From NCBI GenBank assembly GCA_034401795.1, contig JAVVLW010002769.1, positions 1 to 64,000 on the forward strand: 64,000 bases of DNA. The letters run 5' to 3'. Shown here piece by piece: positions 42,779-52,703 of this stretch; the stretch's first letter is position 1; the number at the start of each line of letters is the position of its first letter. A model generated the notes under the pieces. The model was not told the origin of the DNA, made no database searches, and saw only the letters and a list, made by a program, of their open reading frames with translations. The translations under genes were made by a program, and so were the position numbers. The stretch comes from Chaetoderma sp. LZ-2023a. Taxonomy: Eukaryota; Mollusca; Caudofoveata; Chaetodermatida; Chaetodermatidae.

Positions 42779-43298
42779 GTTGTATCAATCTAGAATTTAT
42801 ACATTCGTGCCATAATGACTGTTTGAAATTTCCTTAAATTGGCACATTGATTTATCATGGTAGCCATTGTTGGAGTCGCTTCTGTACCCGTTAACTTTTA
42901 GTTTTAATTCGGGTACTCGGTTAATTTTCTCTTGCGACTCGGTTCCTCTAAGATGGATGCGTCCTTAGCCAAGATGGCGGCGCCCATGTAATATGTCGTT
43001 ATTGGCTTGGGGTATCCAGGCACTCTGTTATCGCCGATTTTAGCTCTCGCTTCATTGTCGAGGGTGTTTGTAGTGATCGGCGAGGTTTTCTTGGTTATTT
43101 AACGCTAGTTAAAGGCTGAGTTGTGTTTTGTAAAATTTTCACTCAAAAAAGTTTCAAATATTTCCTGTCTAAGACTTGTTATCATTAATTTAAGAGAAAG
43201 TTAATGTGTTTAAGAAATCTTAACTATCAAGTCTATTGTGCGTATTGCTCGTCATCACTTGTCATGTGCAGCGTTTTAATTCTCCTCTGTGTTCGCAG

Positions 43299-45275
43299 AA
43301 ACCGAAGAACCCGGACACGTTGTGCCAGAAGTGTAATAGGTTCATGAAACGCAAGTATCTTGGACATCACTGTGTGGCGTGTGCGAGGTGTAAGGTCGGC
43401 AGTCCGTGTGATGTGTGCGCCAAGTGGTCGTCGGCAATGGTGGCTGAGTTTGACAGGGATCGACGGGCGAGGCTGGAGCGCATAGAGAAGGATAAGACAG
43501 TGAAGCGTCAGCAGGCGTCGTTGGTTGGACTGGAAGGTCGGCTGAATGAGAGGATGGATTCAGCACTGGGCGTATGGGCGGCCCAGTTCAAGGCCATGTT
43601 TGATTCATTACAGTCCACGGGTCCGGTGAGGCAAGCTGGTGCAGGGCAACCATTAGGTGGTCCGGCTAGTTTTGCTGAGGGCCATGCACCTGACCTTTCT
43701 CTGTCCTCGGCTCAAGAGCCGTCGGTAGAGGAAGAAGAATTCCTGTTGATGGAAGATTCCGGCATGCCGGATCTTTCAATGTCGGCAATGCCGAGTACGT
43801 CCCAGGGGTCTCCCTCAGGATTTGTACGGGTTTGCCAGGCGGATGGTGATGTCGACGTTCCGTCGGGCATTTTTCATCCGTCACTTGTGCAACCGGATAT
43901 GCCGGCGGAGCCGTGGTTTGCGGTTCCGACGGCTATCCCGACGGCGTTGGGTGCGGCTCCTATCGGAGTTACCGTGCCAGCCGTGATTGAGGCGGTCGTA
44001 GTCCCGGATCCCGTGTTGGAGCCGATGGACTGCGGAGAATCCGTATCCGACGGTTCGTTGGATACCGGTGCCGATGGTAGTCGCGCTACGGATGCGCTCT
44101 GTCCTGGCAGAGACGTTTATCGTAGCGCTCAGCATGGATCGTCGGTGGCCCTCTCATCTAAGGGAGAGAGGGAAGATGAAAACGGAAGTTCTTTAATGGA
44201 CGATTCCGCTTTCTGCGCCGAGGCTGAATGGGTGCAGGTCCTTGGATGGATGACCAATCGTCTCGGGTTGGCATCAGATCTAGGATCTCAGCGCGATCCG
44301 GCGATGGAGCGGATGTCAGAGCGTGCGGCTAGCGCTCTGTCCAGTGGCTCTTCGGCCATGCCTACACTCCCCTTGGACACGCAGACTTCTGACATGTTGG
44401 AAGTTGCGGCATATCGTCTGGTTCAGCCAGACTATGCATTGCCCAAGGCCCCGAAGGGGATAAGGAGTAGGGTCCGTTTTCCGGAGCAGGCCTATCATCA
44501 ATACGCCAGGGTTCCACGGCTTTCCGTTGCGGAACGTGAGGCGCTGAATAGGCCGTTGGCTGGGAAGGCCAAGGGGCGGTCACGTCCCTTGGTTTCCCAG
44601 ACCAACAAAGACCCGTTTAATGAGCTCACGCTCATTGAGGATGCGGCTAGGGCAGCCATGGCTGCGCTGTCGCACGGGTGTACCGTCCTGCAGGGTATGC
44701 TGGACTGCACGGCGGAAGGCGGACAGGTGCCAGAGGCTGCTCCCGGAGTTGTTCGGGACACCATGCGCCTGTCTCAGGATTGCCTGGCCAGGGTGATCAC
44801 AAGAACTTTAGCAGAGCGGCGGAGAATGGTTCTCGATTGTGTGGAACCAGGACCGGAAATGAGGGCAGCGTTATCTTCTGCGCCTTTCATTGGTCCAGGC
44901 TTGTTCGGCGGCTCGGCACGACAAGCGCTTTCTAAAGTTGCATCGATGGTGGCGGAGCAAGAGGTGGTCGGCAAGTCGTGGAAGTCGACCAAGAGGACTC
45001 AGCCGCAACAGTCCTACCGTCAACACAGACAGGACCAGCAGAGGCAGCGTCCTAGATCGCCCTTCCGTCCTTCTGCCCGTGATGCCCATAGGCCATCCGG
45101 AGCACAAGGGCCTGGCCGTTCGTCCACATACAAGCCCTCTAGTAAGAGGCCGTATGAGGACGACAGGAAGGGTGGCGGTTCGGGCCGTGGCGGCTACCGT
45201 AAGGATAGTCGCGGCGGCGGTTCCGGACCGTCATACCACAAGAAGCCGCGGGGCGGCCGTGGGGCTCGTTCCTGA
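43299..45275 (+). CDS. DIRS-B gag-like protein
   Basis: Open from the acceptor at 43298 to the stop at 45273-45275, about 658 codons, without a break; the frame can also be read from an ATG at 43236. Near the start is a compact cysteine/histidine cluster (CQKCNRF, GHHCVACARC, CDVCAKW) that could bind zinc. Then come a basic helical stretch (RDRRARLERIEKDKTVKRQ), an acidic low-complexity middle, a conserved C-terminal part (AAMAALSHG, FIGPGLFGGSA), and an arginine/glycine-rich tail with RGG repeats. The role is inferred from position and from the RNA-binding-like tail. Confidence 0.85.
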   Translation, partial: KPKNPDTLCQKCNRFMKRKYLGHHCVACARCKVGSPCDVCAKWSSAMVAEFDRDRRARLERIEKDKTVKRQQASLVGLEGRLNERMDSALGVWAAQFKAMFDSLQSTGPVRQAGAGQPLGGPASFAEGHAPDLSLSSAQEPSVEEEEFLLMEDSGMPDLSMSAMPSTSQGSPSGFVRVCQADGDVDVPSGIFHPSLVQPDMPAEPWFAVPTAIPTALGAAPIGVTVPAVIEAVVVPDPVLEPMDCGESVSDGSLDTGADGSRATDALCPGRDVYRSAQHGSSVALSSKGEREDENGSSLMDDSAFCAEAEWVQVLGWMTNRLGLASDLGSQRDPAMERMSERAASALSSGSSAMPTLPLDTQTSDMLEVAAYRLVQPDYALPKAPKGIRSRVRFPEQAYHQYARVPRLSVAEREALNRPLAGKAKGRSRPLVSQTNKDPFNELTLIEDAARAAMAALSHGCTVLQGMLDCTAEGGQVPEAAPGVVRDTMRLSQDCLARVITRTLAERRRMVLDCVEPGPEMRAALSSAPFIGPGLFGGSARQALSKVASMVAEQEVVGKSWKSTKRTQPQQSYRQHRQDQQRQRPRSPFRPSARDAHRPSGAQGPGRSSTYKPSSKRPYEDDRKGGGSGRGGYRKDSRGGGSGPSYHKKPRGGRGARS

Positions 45276-45276
45276 C

Positions 45277-47445
45277 GGGTTTCCGGCGGAATCAATACCG
45301 GCGGCTTTGGAAACAAATGGAGTCGAGAATCTTCACCCATGCGATGTAGCGTCTTGTCGGCTAATCTCGACCGACAACTGTGTGCAGATTCCTTCCGTCG
45401 GAGGCAGACTTCAGCTATTCCTAAGCCAATGGGAACAGGTCGTGCGCGACTATTTAGTCTGTCAGTGGATAAGAAACGGCTACGATCCGGACTGGCTCAT
45501 CCATCAATCGTTAGTTCCGTTAACCTCGACTCCAATATGGACTCCTATTCCAAGGGAATTAGACCGTCTAGTTGCCATTCAGTCAGAGATAGAATCGCTT
45601 CGTCTGAAGAAGGCGATTCACCTGGTAGCCGATCAGTCATCACTGGGCTTCTATTCGATTATGTTCCTAGTTCCGAAGCGTACCGGAGGGTGGAGACCAA
45701 TTCTCAATCTCAAACCATTGAACAAATTTATTCTTTCTCCCAGGTTTCAGATGGAGACGGTAGCAGCTGTGATGACAGGCCTCAGGAAAGGCATGTGGGC
45801 GGTATCAATAGATCTGAAGGATGCTTATTTTCATATTCCAATGTCAATTCCCTTTCAGAAGTACCTGCGATTTGCATTCCAAGACAATGTTTGGGAATTC
45901 AATGCTCTTCCATTCGGCCTGACCACGGCTCCGAGGGTCTTCACCAAGGTGGTTCTCGCCATGACTTCTTTACTTCGCAGGAGAAACATAGCTGTTCACA
46001 CTTACATAGACGACTGGCTGCTAAAGGCGGGGAATCCAGTCACTCTGTGCAGCAATCTGAAGGTAGTCCTAGACTTATTAAAGAAGCTAGGATGGATTGT
46101 GAATCTAGAGAAATCAGAACTGACTCCATCCCAGGAGTTTGTTTATCTGGGAATTTTTTTCAATCTCAGGGACGGCGTAGCTTTTCCGGCGGAGAGCAGA
46201 GTCAGAAGCCTGATTGCAGTATTGGAGTCAGTTTCTCTAGGAGCCTATCTGACGGCACGTCAATTTCTCAGAATACTCGGTTTGCTAGTATCTCTGGAGA
46301 AGGTGGTGCCATATGCGGCGCTCAGGCGCAGGCCGATTCAGATGTATTTGATGTCGTTCTGGTCACAGAGAACAGATCCGTTATCTCTGAGAATACCAGT
46401 AAAAGAACCATTGATATTCCACCTTCAGTGGTGGTTGTCGGAACAGAATCTCCTGCGAGGTGTTCCTCTACAACCTCCTCAACCTCAGATGTCCATGTTC
46501 ACGGATGCCTCGTTGACAGGTTGGGGAGCGGTATTGGACAATCAGTCAGTGTCCGGGGAATGGGATCGGACCAATGCGCAGAAACATATCAATGTACTCG
46601 AGCTATTAGCGGTGGTATTAGCACTGCAGAAGTTCGAGGGTCGAGTTCAAGACAAAATTGTCCTGGTAAGGACAGACAACTCAACAGTGGTGTCTTATTT
46701 AAACCGCCAAGGCGGGACAAGATCACCGGAGTTGTGTATGATGGTTTGGAACCTTCTGCTGTGGTGCCAAGAGAGGAATATTATTCTTCGGGCAGCACAC
46801 ATTCCAGGAAGATTGAACATCTTAGCGGATGCTCTCAGTCGAAGGACGGTTTGTCGTCCGACGGAATGGCAGCTCAACCAAGTGGTAGCAGAGGTTCTAT
46901 TCAAACAATGGGGCAAGCCGAATGTCGACCTATTTGCGATGAAGACAAACGCAAAGATGGTCACGTACGTGTCACCGATCCCGGACCCGTTGGCTCTAGC
47001 AGTAGACGCACTGGCGATAAGTTGGAAGGGAATGTACGCGTATGCGTATCCTCCAACAATTCTCATCCCGAAAGTTCTGGCAAAGATAAGAGAGGGGATG
47101 TGCCAAGTACTACTGATCGCTCCTTATTGGCCAGGCCGATCATGGTTTACGGATCTGCTGGACCTTCTGGTCTGCAGTCCAATCCCTCTTCCAGACACAA
47201 GAGATGTAATCTCTCAGAACAAGGGTCTGTACCTTCACGACAGACCAGAAATGTTCAAATTGACTGCATGGATGTTGTCAAGCAGCGTGCAATTGAGGGT
47301 GGCTTTTCTGAGCAAGCAGCGAAGTTTGTTGCTTCGGCCAGAAGAGTTTCTACCACAAAAACATATAATTATAGAATCAACAAATTTGCACAGTGGTGTG
47401 GGAGAAGAGATATTGATCCCTTTTCTGCATCTGTTCAACACGTAG
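45277..47445 (+). CDS. DIRS-B reverse transcriptase / RNase H / C-terminal domain
   Basis: RT blocks: MFLVPKRTGGWRPILNLKPL, SIDLKDAYFHIP, FGLTTAP and the YIDD box (46003-46014). RNase H: FTDASLTGWGAVL, INVLELLAVVL, RTDNSTVVSYLNRQ and NILADALSRR. The C-terminal domain includes NVDLFAMKTNAK, SPIPDP and LLIAPYWPGRSWFTDLLDL. The frame is open across the end of gag (from 44890), and no ATG lies between the gag stop and the first RT block. Expression may need reinitiation, a frameshift or a non-ATG start, so the start given is only the first codon after gag. Confidence 0.9.
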   Translation, partial: GFPAESIPAALETNGVENLHPCDVASCRLISTDNCVQIPSVGGRLQLFLSQWEQVVRDYLVCQWIRNGYDPDWLIHQSLVPLTSTPIWTPIPRELDRLVAIQSEIESLRLKKAIHLVADQSSLGFYSIMFLVPKRTGGWRPILNLKPLNKFILSPRFQMETVAAVMTGLRKGMWAVSIDLKDAYFHIPMSIPFQKYLRFAFQDNVWEFNALPFGLTTAPRVFTKVVLAMTSLLRRRNIAVHTYIDDWLLKAGNPVTLCSNLKVVLDLLKKLGWIVNLEKSELTPSQEFVYLGIFFNLRDGVAFPAESRVRSLIAVLESVSLGAYLTARQFLRILGLLVSLEKVVPYAALRRRPIQMYLMSFWSQRTDPLSLRIPVKEPLIFHLQWWLSEQNLLRGVPLQPPQPQMSMFTDASLTGWGAVLDNQSVSGEWDRTNAQKHINVLELLAVVLALQKFEGRVQDKIVLVRTDNSTVVSYLNRQGGTRSPELCMMVWNLLLWCQERNIILRAAHIPGRLNILADALSRRTVCRPTEWQLNQVVAEVLFKQWGKPNVDLFAMKTNAKMVTYVSPIPDPLALAVDALAISWKGMYAYAYPPTILIPKVLAKIREGMCQVLLIAPYWPGRSWFTDLLDLLVCSPIPLPDTRDVISQNKGLYLHDRPEMFKLTAWMLSSSVQLRVAFLSKQRSLLLRPEEFLPQKHIIIESTNLHSGVGEEILIPFLHLFNT

Positions 47446-48293
47446 CAGATTTTATCTGTCATTTATACGAAGTTGACAAACTTGTACCTTCTACCCTAGC
47501 AGCATATAAGTCTGCATTAGCTTCTGTCATTCCTAGTCTCACCGTTGGGGGAGTAGAGAATGACACCTTGAATGAAGTTATTAAAGGAATGAGCAATCTG
47601 CGACCTAGACAGCCAATTCCTATCCCATCATGGAATCTATCTCTTGTTCTACAGGTTTTAGGGCATGCTCCCTTTGAACCGATCAGAACTATTGACATTA
47701 AACTGTTAACTATTAAATCAGTTTTCTTGGTTGCAGCAGCGTCGGCGAGAAGGAGAAGCGAGATCCATGCGCTTTCTGCCGAACAAGACCGTTTTGTCGT
47801 CACGGGTGAAGGTTTAAGATTACTTCCACGTCTTTGTTTCCTGGCAAAGAATCAGTCACTTAAATATCCAGGACAGCCGATCAATTTGCCAAGTTTAACT
47901 AGACATGACCCAAATTCTTGTGCTTGGTGTCCTGTCAGATGTCTAAAGATGTATAAGAAACGTACTTCTGAGTGGAGAGACGACCCGAAATCTCTGTGGT
48001 TATGTCTCAAAGCTCCCCATTTACGTGCTTCGAAAGATACTATTTCTCGTTGGATAGTTGACGCTATTCAGATGTCGCACAAGATCGCTACAGGAAAGCA
48101 GATTGATCGTGCGAATGCCCATGAGGTCCGAGCACTAGCAGCATCATCGGCCCTTTATAAGGGTGTCTCTTTAGAGCAGGTGATGTCTGTAGCACAATGG
48201 CATGCCGAGTCGTCATTCACTGATTTCTACCTTCGAGACATCTCCAGCACACTTAATCCAGTAGCCGTCGCCAATCTGTCGAACCTAAACTAA
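47142..48293 (+). CDS. DIRS-B tyrosine recombinase
   Basis: The core-binding part reads FVASARRVSTTKTYNYRINK. The catalytic part has ASARRRSEIHALSAEQDRF, the H-x-x-R box in AHEVRA and the nucleophilic tyrosine in DFYLRD (48228-48230), and ends ANLSNLN. It overlaps the RT frame by about 300 nt from the ATG chosen (MVYGSAGPSG). The frame stays open back to 45339, so a longer product is formally possible. Confidence 0.88.
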   Translation: MVYGSAGPSGLQSNPSSRHKRCNLSEQGSVPSRQTRNVQIDCMDVVKQRAIEGGFSEQAAKFVASARRVSTTKTYNYRINKFAQWCGRRDIDPFSASVQHVADFICHLYEVDKLVPSTLAAYKSALASVIPSLTVGGVENDTLNEVIKGMSNLRPRQPIPIPSWNLSLVLQVLGHAPFEPIRTIDIKLLTIKSVFLVAAASARRRSEIHALSAEQDRFVVTGEGLRLLPRLCFLAKNQSLKYPGQPINLPSLTRHDPNSCAWCPVRCLKMYKKRTSEWRDDPKSLWLCLKAPHLRASKDTISRWIVDAIQMSHKIATGKQIDRANAHEVRALAASSALYKGVSLEQVMSVAQWHAESSFTDFYLRDISSTLNPVAVANLSNLN

Positions 48294-48904
48294 GCCACGT
48301 CCGACCACTACTTCGCACACATCACAAAGGACTTCCGCCTACACTGACCAAGCGCTATGCACATGACTGAGTACGACCGTGGATTGGGCCTAGCTCCTGT
48401 GATGATCAATAACAGATCGACCACTCAAAAATGGTGAGTGTTTACATTAATTAAGTGACTATAAATATATTTACTTCCAGTCGAAATACCAGACTGAGTA
48501 AGTGAATAGTCTGGTACAAGAGTATATTTATCCTCTCATACAGACATGAGACTCATTCCAATTTGAAAATCTAATCGATATACTGATAGTTTTTTCAAAG
48601 ATTTGAAGTTGTAGTAGCTTCTTTGCACTCTACTGGACTGCCCTAGCTGAGACTTGGGGCTGACACGGGTCTGGTGGGTGTTGCATCCCCATGGACATCC
48701 CTCTGGTTTTGTGCGGACAAAAGAGGGGGGGGGGAGCGCGGTCTAGACCATGGAAGTTTAGCACTCTATGAGTCAGATAGCAGAACCCAAGCGTATGCCA
48801 GGGTTTTAGTCTCTTCACAACCTTCTCTGTTGGATGGTTGATGAGTGCTGGTTCGAGCCTCACCTCCTCCCACCGGCATTTCCTGGCTGTCGAAATCCGG
48901 AGTT

Positions 48905-49003
48905 TATCATAATAGTACATCTGGTAAGTATTATTCGAAGTAGAATCAAAAAAGCATCCGCTTTTGTTTCTACGAGAATTCTTAATACTTACCAGATGTA
49001 CTA
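48905..49003 (+). other. DIRS-B internal complementary region
   Basis: 48905-48946 is the reverse complement of the left end and 48947-49003 that of the right end. The AT at 48945-48946 is the dinucleotide shared at the circle junction, and it also appears at the genomic insertion site. Confidence 0.94.
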
Positions 49004-49073
49004 TGGCCCTGCCTCAGCCGCCCCGCTGAGGTGAGGCTGAGCTGCTTTCGCAGTTTGCCAAGGCAAACATAAG

Positions 49074-49230
49074 ACGAATCTGACTGTGATTGGGAATGGA
49101 CTCGGTACCTGCGGCTATGGTATTCCCGGACACAGTATGGGCAGGACCAGGAGAGTGCGGAGTTTTAATTGTTATTTTGACCTAGACTAGATAATAGACA
49201 TTATCATAATAGTACATCTGGTAAGTATTA
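49074..49230 (-). repeat. DIRS-B right terminal inverted repeat
   Basis: Exact reverse complement of 42490-42646, ending CATCTGGTAAGTATTA. The unique right end continues to about 49266 (CTCGTAGAAACAAAAGCGG). Confidence 0.94.
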
Positions 49231-50144
49231 AGAATTCTCGTAGAAACAAAAGCGGATGCTTTTTTGATGCAGCTTGTATCTGCATTCTTGTCTCCCGAGA
49301 TCTCCTTCGATATGAGATCAAGAAAAACCTTGTGTGTAAAGAGTGGCCACTATCGTAGTAATTTCCCCCTAATTGGGGGATAAAGAAAATTGAATCTTGA
49401 AAGCACACATGAACTACTCTATTCATATCAGACAATATCAGTTCACCTAAAACAAGATGATATAAAGCTCATAGCTCAATTCAAATCGGACGTACACAAT
49501 ATGTGGACATGAATTTGCTGACATTGCATAGATGCTGATATCACATGAAACACTTGACGGATCGCGTCGATTTTAATGCCTGTGTCAAGCTAGTGATGCA
49601 GGGGTTAAGATGCTATCCACGGTGTTGGGTTTATAGTCTCACTACTGAGATAGACTGGCTCCCGACCTGTCTTGCCTCTGATATGGAGTCTGTGTAACAG
49701 TGTAGTTATTGTGATGACGTAGCAAGATGGCTGATCATTAGTGTTAGAAGCATATTCTTGGCACAAAGCCACGCCTCTATTTTTATATTCCTAGTAACTG
49801 TACACTGCACAAACTCCACTTTTGGAGACCGGGCTGTAACCAGTGTCTTCTAGGGTGTAACTATATGCTCACCGCAGACCTATCACAAGACCTATCAAAT
49901 GATAATAGCTAGGAACTAAAATGAAATAATAATACTATGACATCACATGGAAATGTTAATTTTGACACCATATCGCCATGGTAAAGCATCACATTCTCAT
50001 AAAACGATTCGGCAAATAACCGCCGTCGACACATCTGGCATTAACATTGTAGCCTCTCCTGGTGAGTCGTCCTTTCATTCTAATAGGGTTCTACTTTTTT
50101 TCTGGACCTGCTGTGAAGCCTGTAAAATATTTACCTTGTTTCAG

Positions 50145-50315
50145 GATGTCATCAGTGACATCACAGCGGCTTATGATCGGGAACTTCTATTCCAAAGCAA
50201 CGAGCCAGTTATCACCAAATTCCAGGCCCTATGGCGAGGATACAACACAAGAAAACAATATCAGCAGAGGAGAAACTTCATACACAATCAGCTGCCAGCC
50301 ATCGTTAAATTACAG
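50145..50315 (+). CDS. IQGAP: IQGAP exon 16: IQ motif 1
   Basis: Reads DVISDITAAYDRELLFQSNE, then PVITKFQALWRGYNTRKQYQ and QRRNFIHNQLPAIVKLQ. It contains IQ motif 1 (FQALWRGYNTRKQY) and the beginning of motif 2, and matches IQGAP1 SSISGVTAAYNREQLWLANEGLITRLQARCRGY. IQ motifs bind calmodulin and related light chains. The acceptor is TTTCAG and the donor GTACTA; phase 0 at both ends. Confidence 0.96.
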
Positions 50316-50331
50316 GTACTACAGAGCACTA

Positions 50332-50572
50332 CTAACCCTTTAATGCCGAAATTTGGTCAAGAAAAAACAAAATACTTGCTCATTGAATATCCAGTGGCAG
50401 GTCAGGAGAAAACTATTTAAAAAAATTTACCATTGGAATTGCTGCCTCGGCAACCGAGCCAGTAATTCCAGTCGTAAACTTTAAAAAATAGTCTTCTTGT
50501 GGTCAGCAAATGGAAATTTTTTGAAGCCACGACAGATGCCGGTTTTGGCCGGCTTCGGCATGAAAGGGTTAA
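50332..50572. repeat. TTAA palindrome element
   Basis: TAACCCTTTAATGCCG ... GGCATGAAAGGGTTAA, core GCCTCGGCAACCGAGCC; 20 nt after exon 16. Confidence 0.9.
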
Positions 50573-50731
50573 AAGATTAAAATATGAACGACTTTCCAGT
50601 TCAATTAACAGTCACTTTCAAGAATTTGCTACAACTTAGAAATTTAATTTGTGGGTTTATTGGAAGAAGACTTAATTATGCTTATCTGTGTCCTGCTGAC
50701 TAGATTTTCCATGGAGTTTAACTCTGGATCT

Positions 50732-50822
50732 GCTGAATATTCTGAAAACGATTTGACTGAAAAGTGTAAGTGGCTAAGCCACCAACAACTTTTAGTCAAA
50801 TTGTTTTCAAAATATTCAACCC
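50732..50822. repeat. Second hairpin family copy
   Basis: GAAAACGATTTGACTGAAAAG with CTTTTAGTCAAATTGTTTTC, apex GGCTAAGCC. Confidence 0.85.
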
Positions 50823-51060
50823 CTGCAGAGTTATTGCCCATTAAAATTATTGTGTGGGGGCTTGTAGCAGTAAGAGAGTTAATCTTGGAGCAACTGAAGG
50901 AAGGGGCTTTTAGTTTCAGCAGTGATTCTTCAAAACATACATTTGAGATAATACTTCTGATATGATGTATATCTAACTTTCATTCTTGTAATGTGTTTCG
51001 CTTCGCTATAGATAAATAAATAAATAAATAATGTGTTAATTTTCTTACCTAATATTTCAG

Positions 51061-51144
51061 TCCTGGTTGCGTGGTCTAAAGCAGCGTAGAAAGTACAGAG
51101 AACGTTTGGCAGAGCTACACGGCAACGAACCATCTGTCATTAAA
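51061..51144 (+). CDS. IQGAP: IQGAP exon 17: IQ motif 2
   Basis: Reads SWLRGLKQRRKYRERLAELH then GNEPSVIK. With LQ from the previous exon this forms IQ motif 2 (LQ-SWLRGLKQRRKY), matching IQGAP1 IQSQWRGYKQKKAYQDRLAYL. The acceptor is TATTTCAG. The donor AAA-GTATGT cuts just before the IQ of motif 3. Phase 0 at both ends, 28 codons. Confidence 0.95.
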
Positions 51145-51164
51145 GTATGTCAACATGTTTATGA

Positions 51165-51545
51165 ATCATACAATCAATGGACCTTTCCATTTTTAGCTAT
51201 GCCCCGCCCACCACTAGCTAAGTTCCACCCACACCTCGCCGTGTTGGGATTGATCGATCCACAAATGCCCTAGCTATCAATTTCCTGAAAACTATACAGG
51301 GAAGCTGTTGAATATTTTGTAACTAATTTGACTGGGTGCTGTTGCTGCCTATTAGTTTCAAAATATTCAACAGTATATTTATTAAATAGTAAAAGCAAAC
51401 AATTTGTACAACAACCCATAGACCGTCTTCAAATATGCGTTCGTGACGTACTTATCGACGTCATTCATTATGATGTCATTATACACATCACACAGTTCAT
51501 TATGATGTCATATGATGGGTGGGTACTCTGGAAAGGTGAATTGTT
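51165..51545 (+). repeat. Composite repeat with second-family hairpin
   Basis: TAGCTATGCCCCGCCCACC, TTGGGATTGATCGATCC, then the hairpin at 51306-51374 and TTATTAAATAGTAAAAGC plus a region rich in ATGATGTCAT. Confidence 0.82.
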
Positions 51546-51721
51546 CCCATCCATAGCATATTAATACATTCACCTATAGAGGTTTGTTTCTAAGCTGGAA
51601 ATTAAATTAATGAAGACTAATTAATATCTTTTGCTCACTACAGCAGTTCACACATGATCAGTTAACTGCGTGCTTGTTGAATTTCTGCACACTACAATTT
51701 TCCATGGGGTTTAGCTCTGAT

Positions 51722-52046
51722 ATGATGGATATTTTGAAAAAAATCTGACTGAAACTTGCCCTGTAGGTGGGGCTTAGAATACACCTTCCGTATCCTCTGC
51801 GTGTCGTAAGAGGCGACTAAAGGAGGTACGGGTGAGGTAACCCTGACAGAAACCTCGAGTGCTGAAGACGGAGGTTCCAGGCCGCACGGCGCACTCTAAT
51901 AAACCATGGATCCACACACTTAACGCTTATGATCATGTCGATAGTCACTTACAGGACTGGCGGTATGATCAGCGAACGAAAAGAAGAAGTTGTTGGTGGC
52001 TAGGCCACCAACAACTTTCAGTTAAATTGTTTTTCAAATTATTCAG
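51722..52046. repeat. Second hairpin family copy split by an insertion
   Basis: Left arm GATATTTTGAAAAAAATCTG and right arm CAGTTAAATTGTTTTTCAAA; apex GGTGGCTAGGCCACC retained. The insertion is at 51758-51985. Confidence 0.78.
51758..51985 (+). repeat. SINE-like insertion splitting a hairpin
   Basis: GC-richer than its surroundings, with CTCTGCGTGTCGTAAGAGG and GCGACTAAAGGAGG near its start. It separates the two arms of a hairpin-family copy (51722-51757 and 51986-52046), so it arrived later. A tRNA-derived origin is a guess. Confidence 0.5.
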
Positions 52047-52307
52047 CCAGTCCAGACTTATGGCCCATTGAAATTATTGGTGGTTTGCAGACAAAGACAG
52101 TTAAAAATATTGAATATAAATATAATTTGCATGTGTATGCTGCACACGTTATATATGCAATGTTCAGAAAATAATTGTATAAAATATGAATTCTTTTACA
52201 CACACACACATCAAAGTGTTCTAGTGTCTAATCCCTTCATTCATAAAGTCTCCTGGTCAATTTCAATGCAACAAACTGTACACTTAATTTGACGGGAATT
52301 GTTTAGA

Positions 52308-52640
52308 GAACTAGTATAGATGGATCCCTTTCTAGCTATGCCCCACCCATTTTTAGCTATTACCCCCCTATTTGGAAACTAATTTGACTACATGTGTAGG
52401 TGCTGTTGCTGCCATAGGCAACAACAGTGCCTAGTCAAATTACTTTTAAAAATATTCAACAATATTTTTATTAAATAGTAAATCCATGAAAGAAATACAA
52501 TTTGTACATGTGTCAGACTTTTCAATGTTCATGACGGAGCTAGATACATCACTGTGTATTGTGATGTCAACCTACCTGTCATGCCTGTGACGTAATTGAG
52601 TTTGACTTGAGTGACAGATCAGATCCATACTTTGAAATGG
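52308..52640 (+). repeat. Composite repeat with second-family hairpin
   Basis: GGATCCCTTTCTAGCTATGCC, hairpin 52368-52462 with apex TTGCTGCCATAGGCAACAA, then TATTAAATAGTAAATCC. Confidence 0.82.
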
Positions 52641-52703
52641 CTAAATAACTCACTATGGTGCCTCATGTAATTTACACGTGTCTCCCGCATGCATTTTATT
52701 CAG

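Larger units (their letters stand above)
42477..49266 (+). mobile_element. DIRS-like tyrosine-recombinase retrotransposon, apparently intact (DIRS-B)
   Basis: A 6.8-kb element in intron 15, sense to IQGAP. The terminal inverted repeats (42490-42646 and 49074-49230) are identical over 157 nt, and the internal complementary region (48905-49003) matches both ends perfectly. Gag, RT/RNase H and recombinase frames are all uninterrupted. The insertion junctions share an AT dinucleotide and show no longer target duplication. Protein order and motifs parallel DIRS-A, but the nucleotide sequences differ enough to be a separate family. An older, internally deleted relative is in intron 3. Confidence 0.95.
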
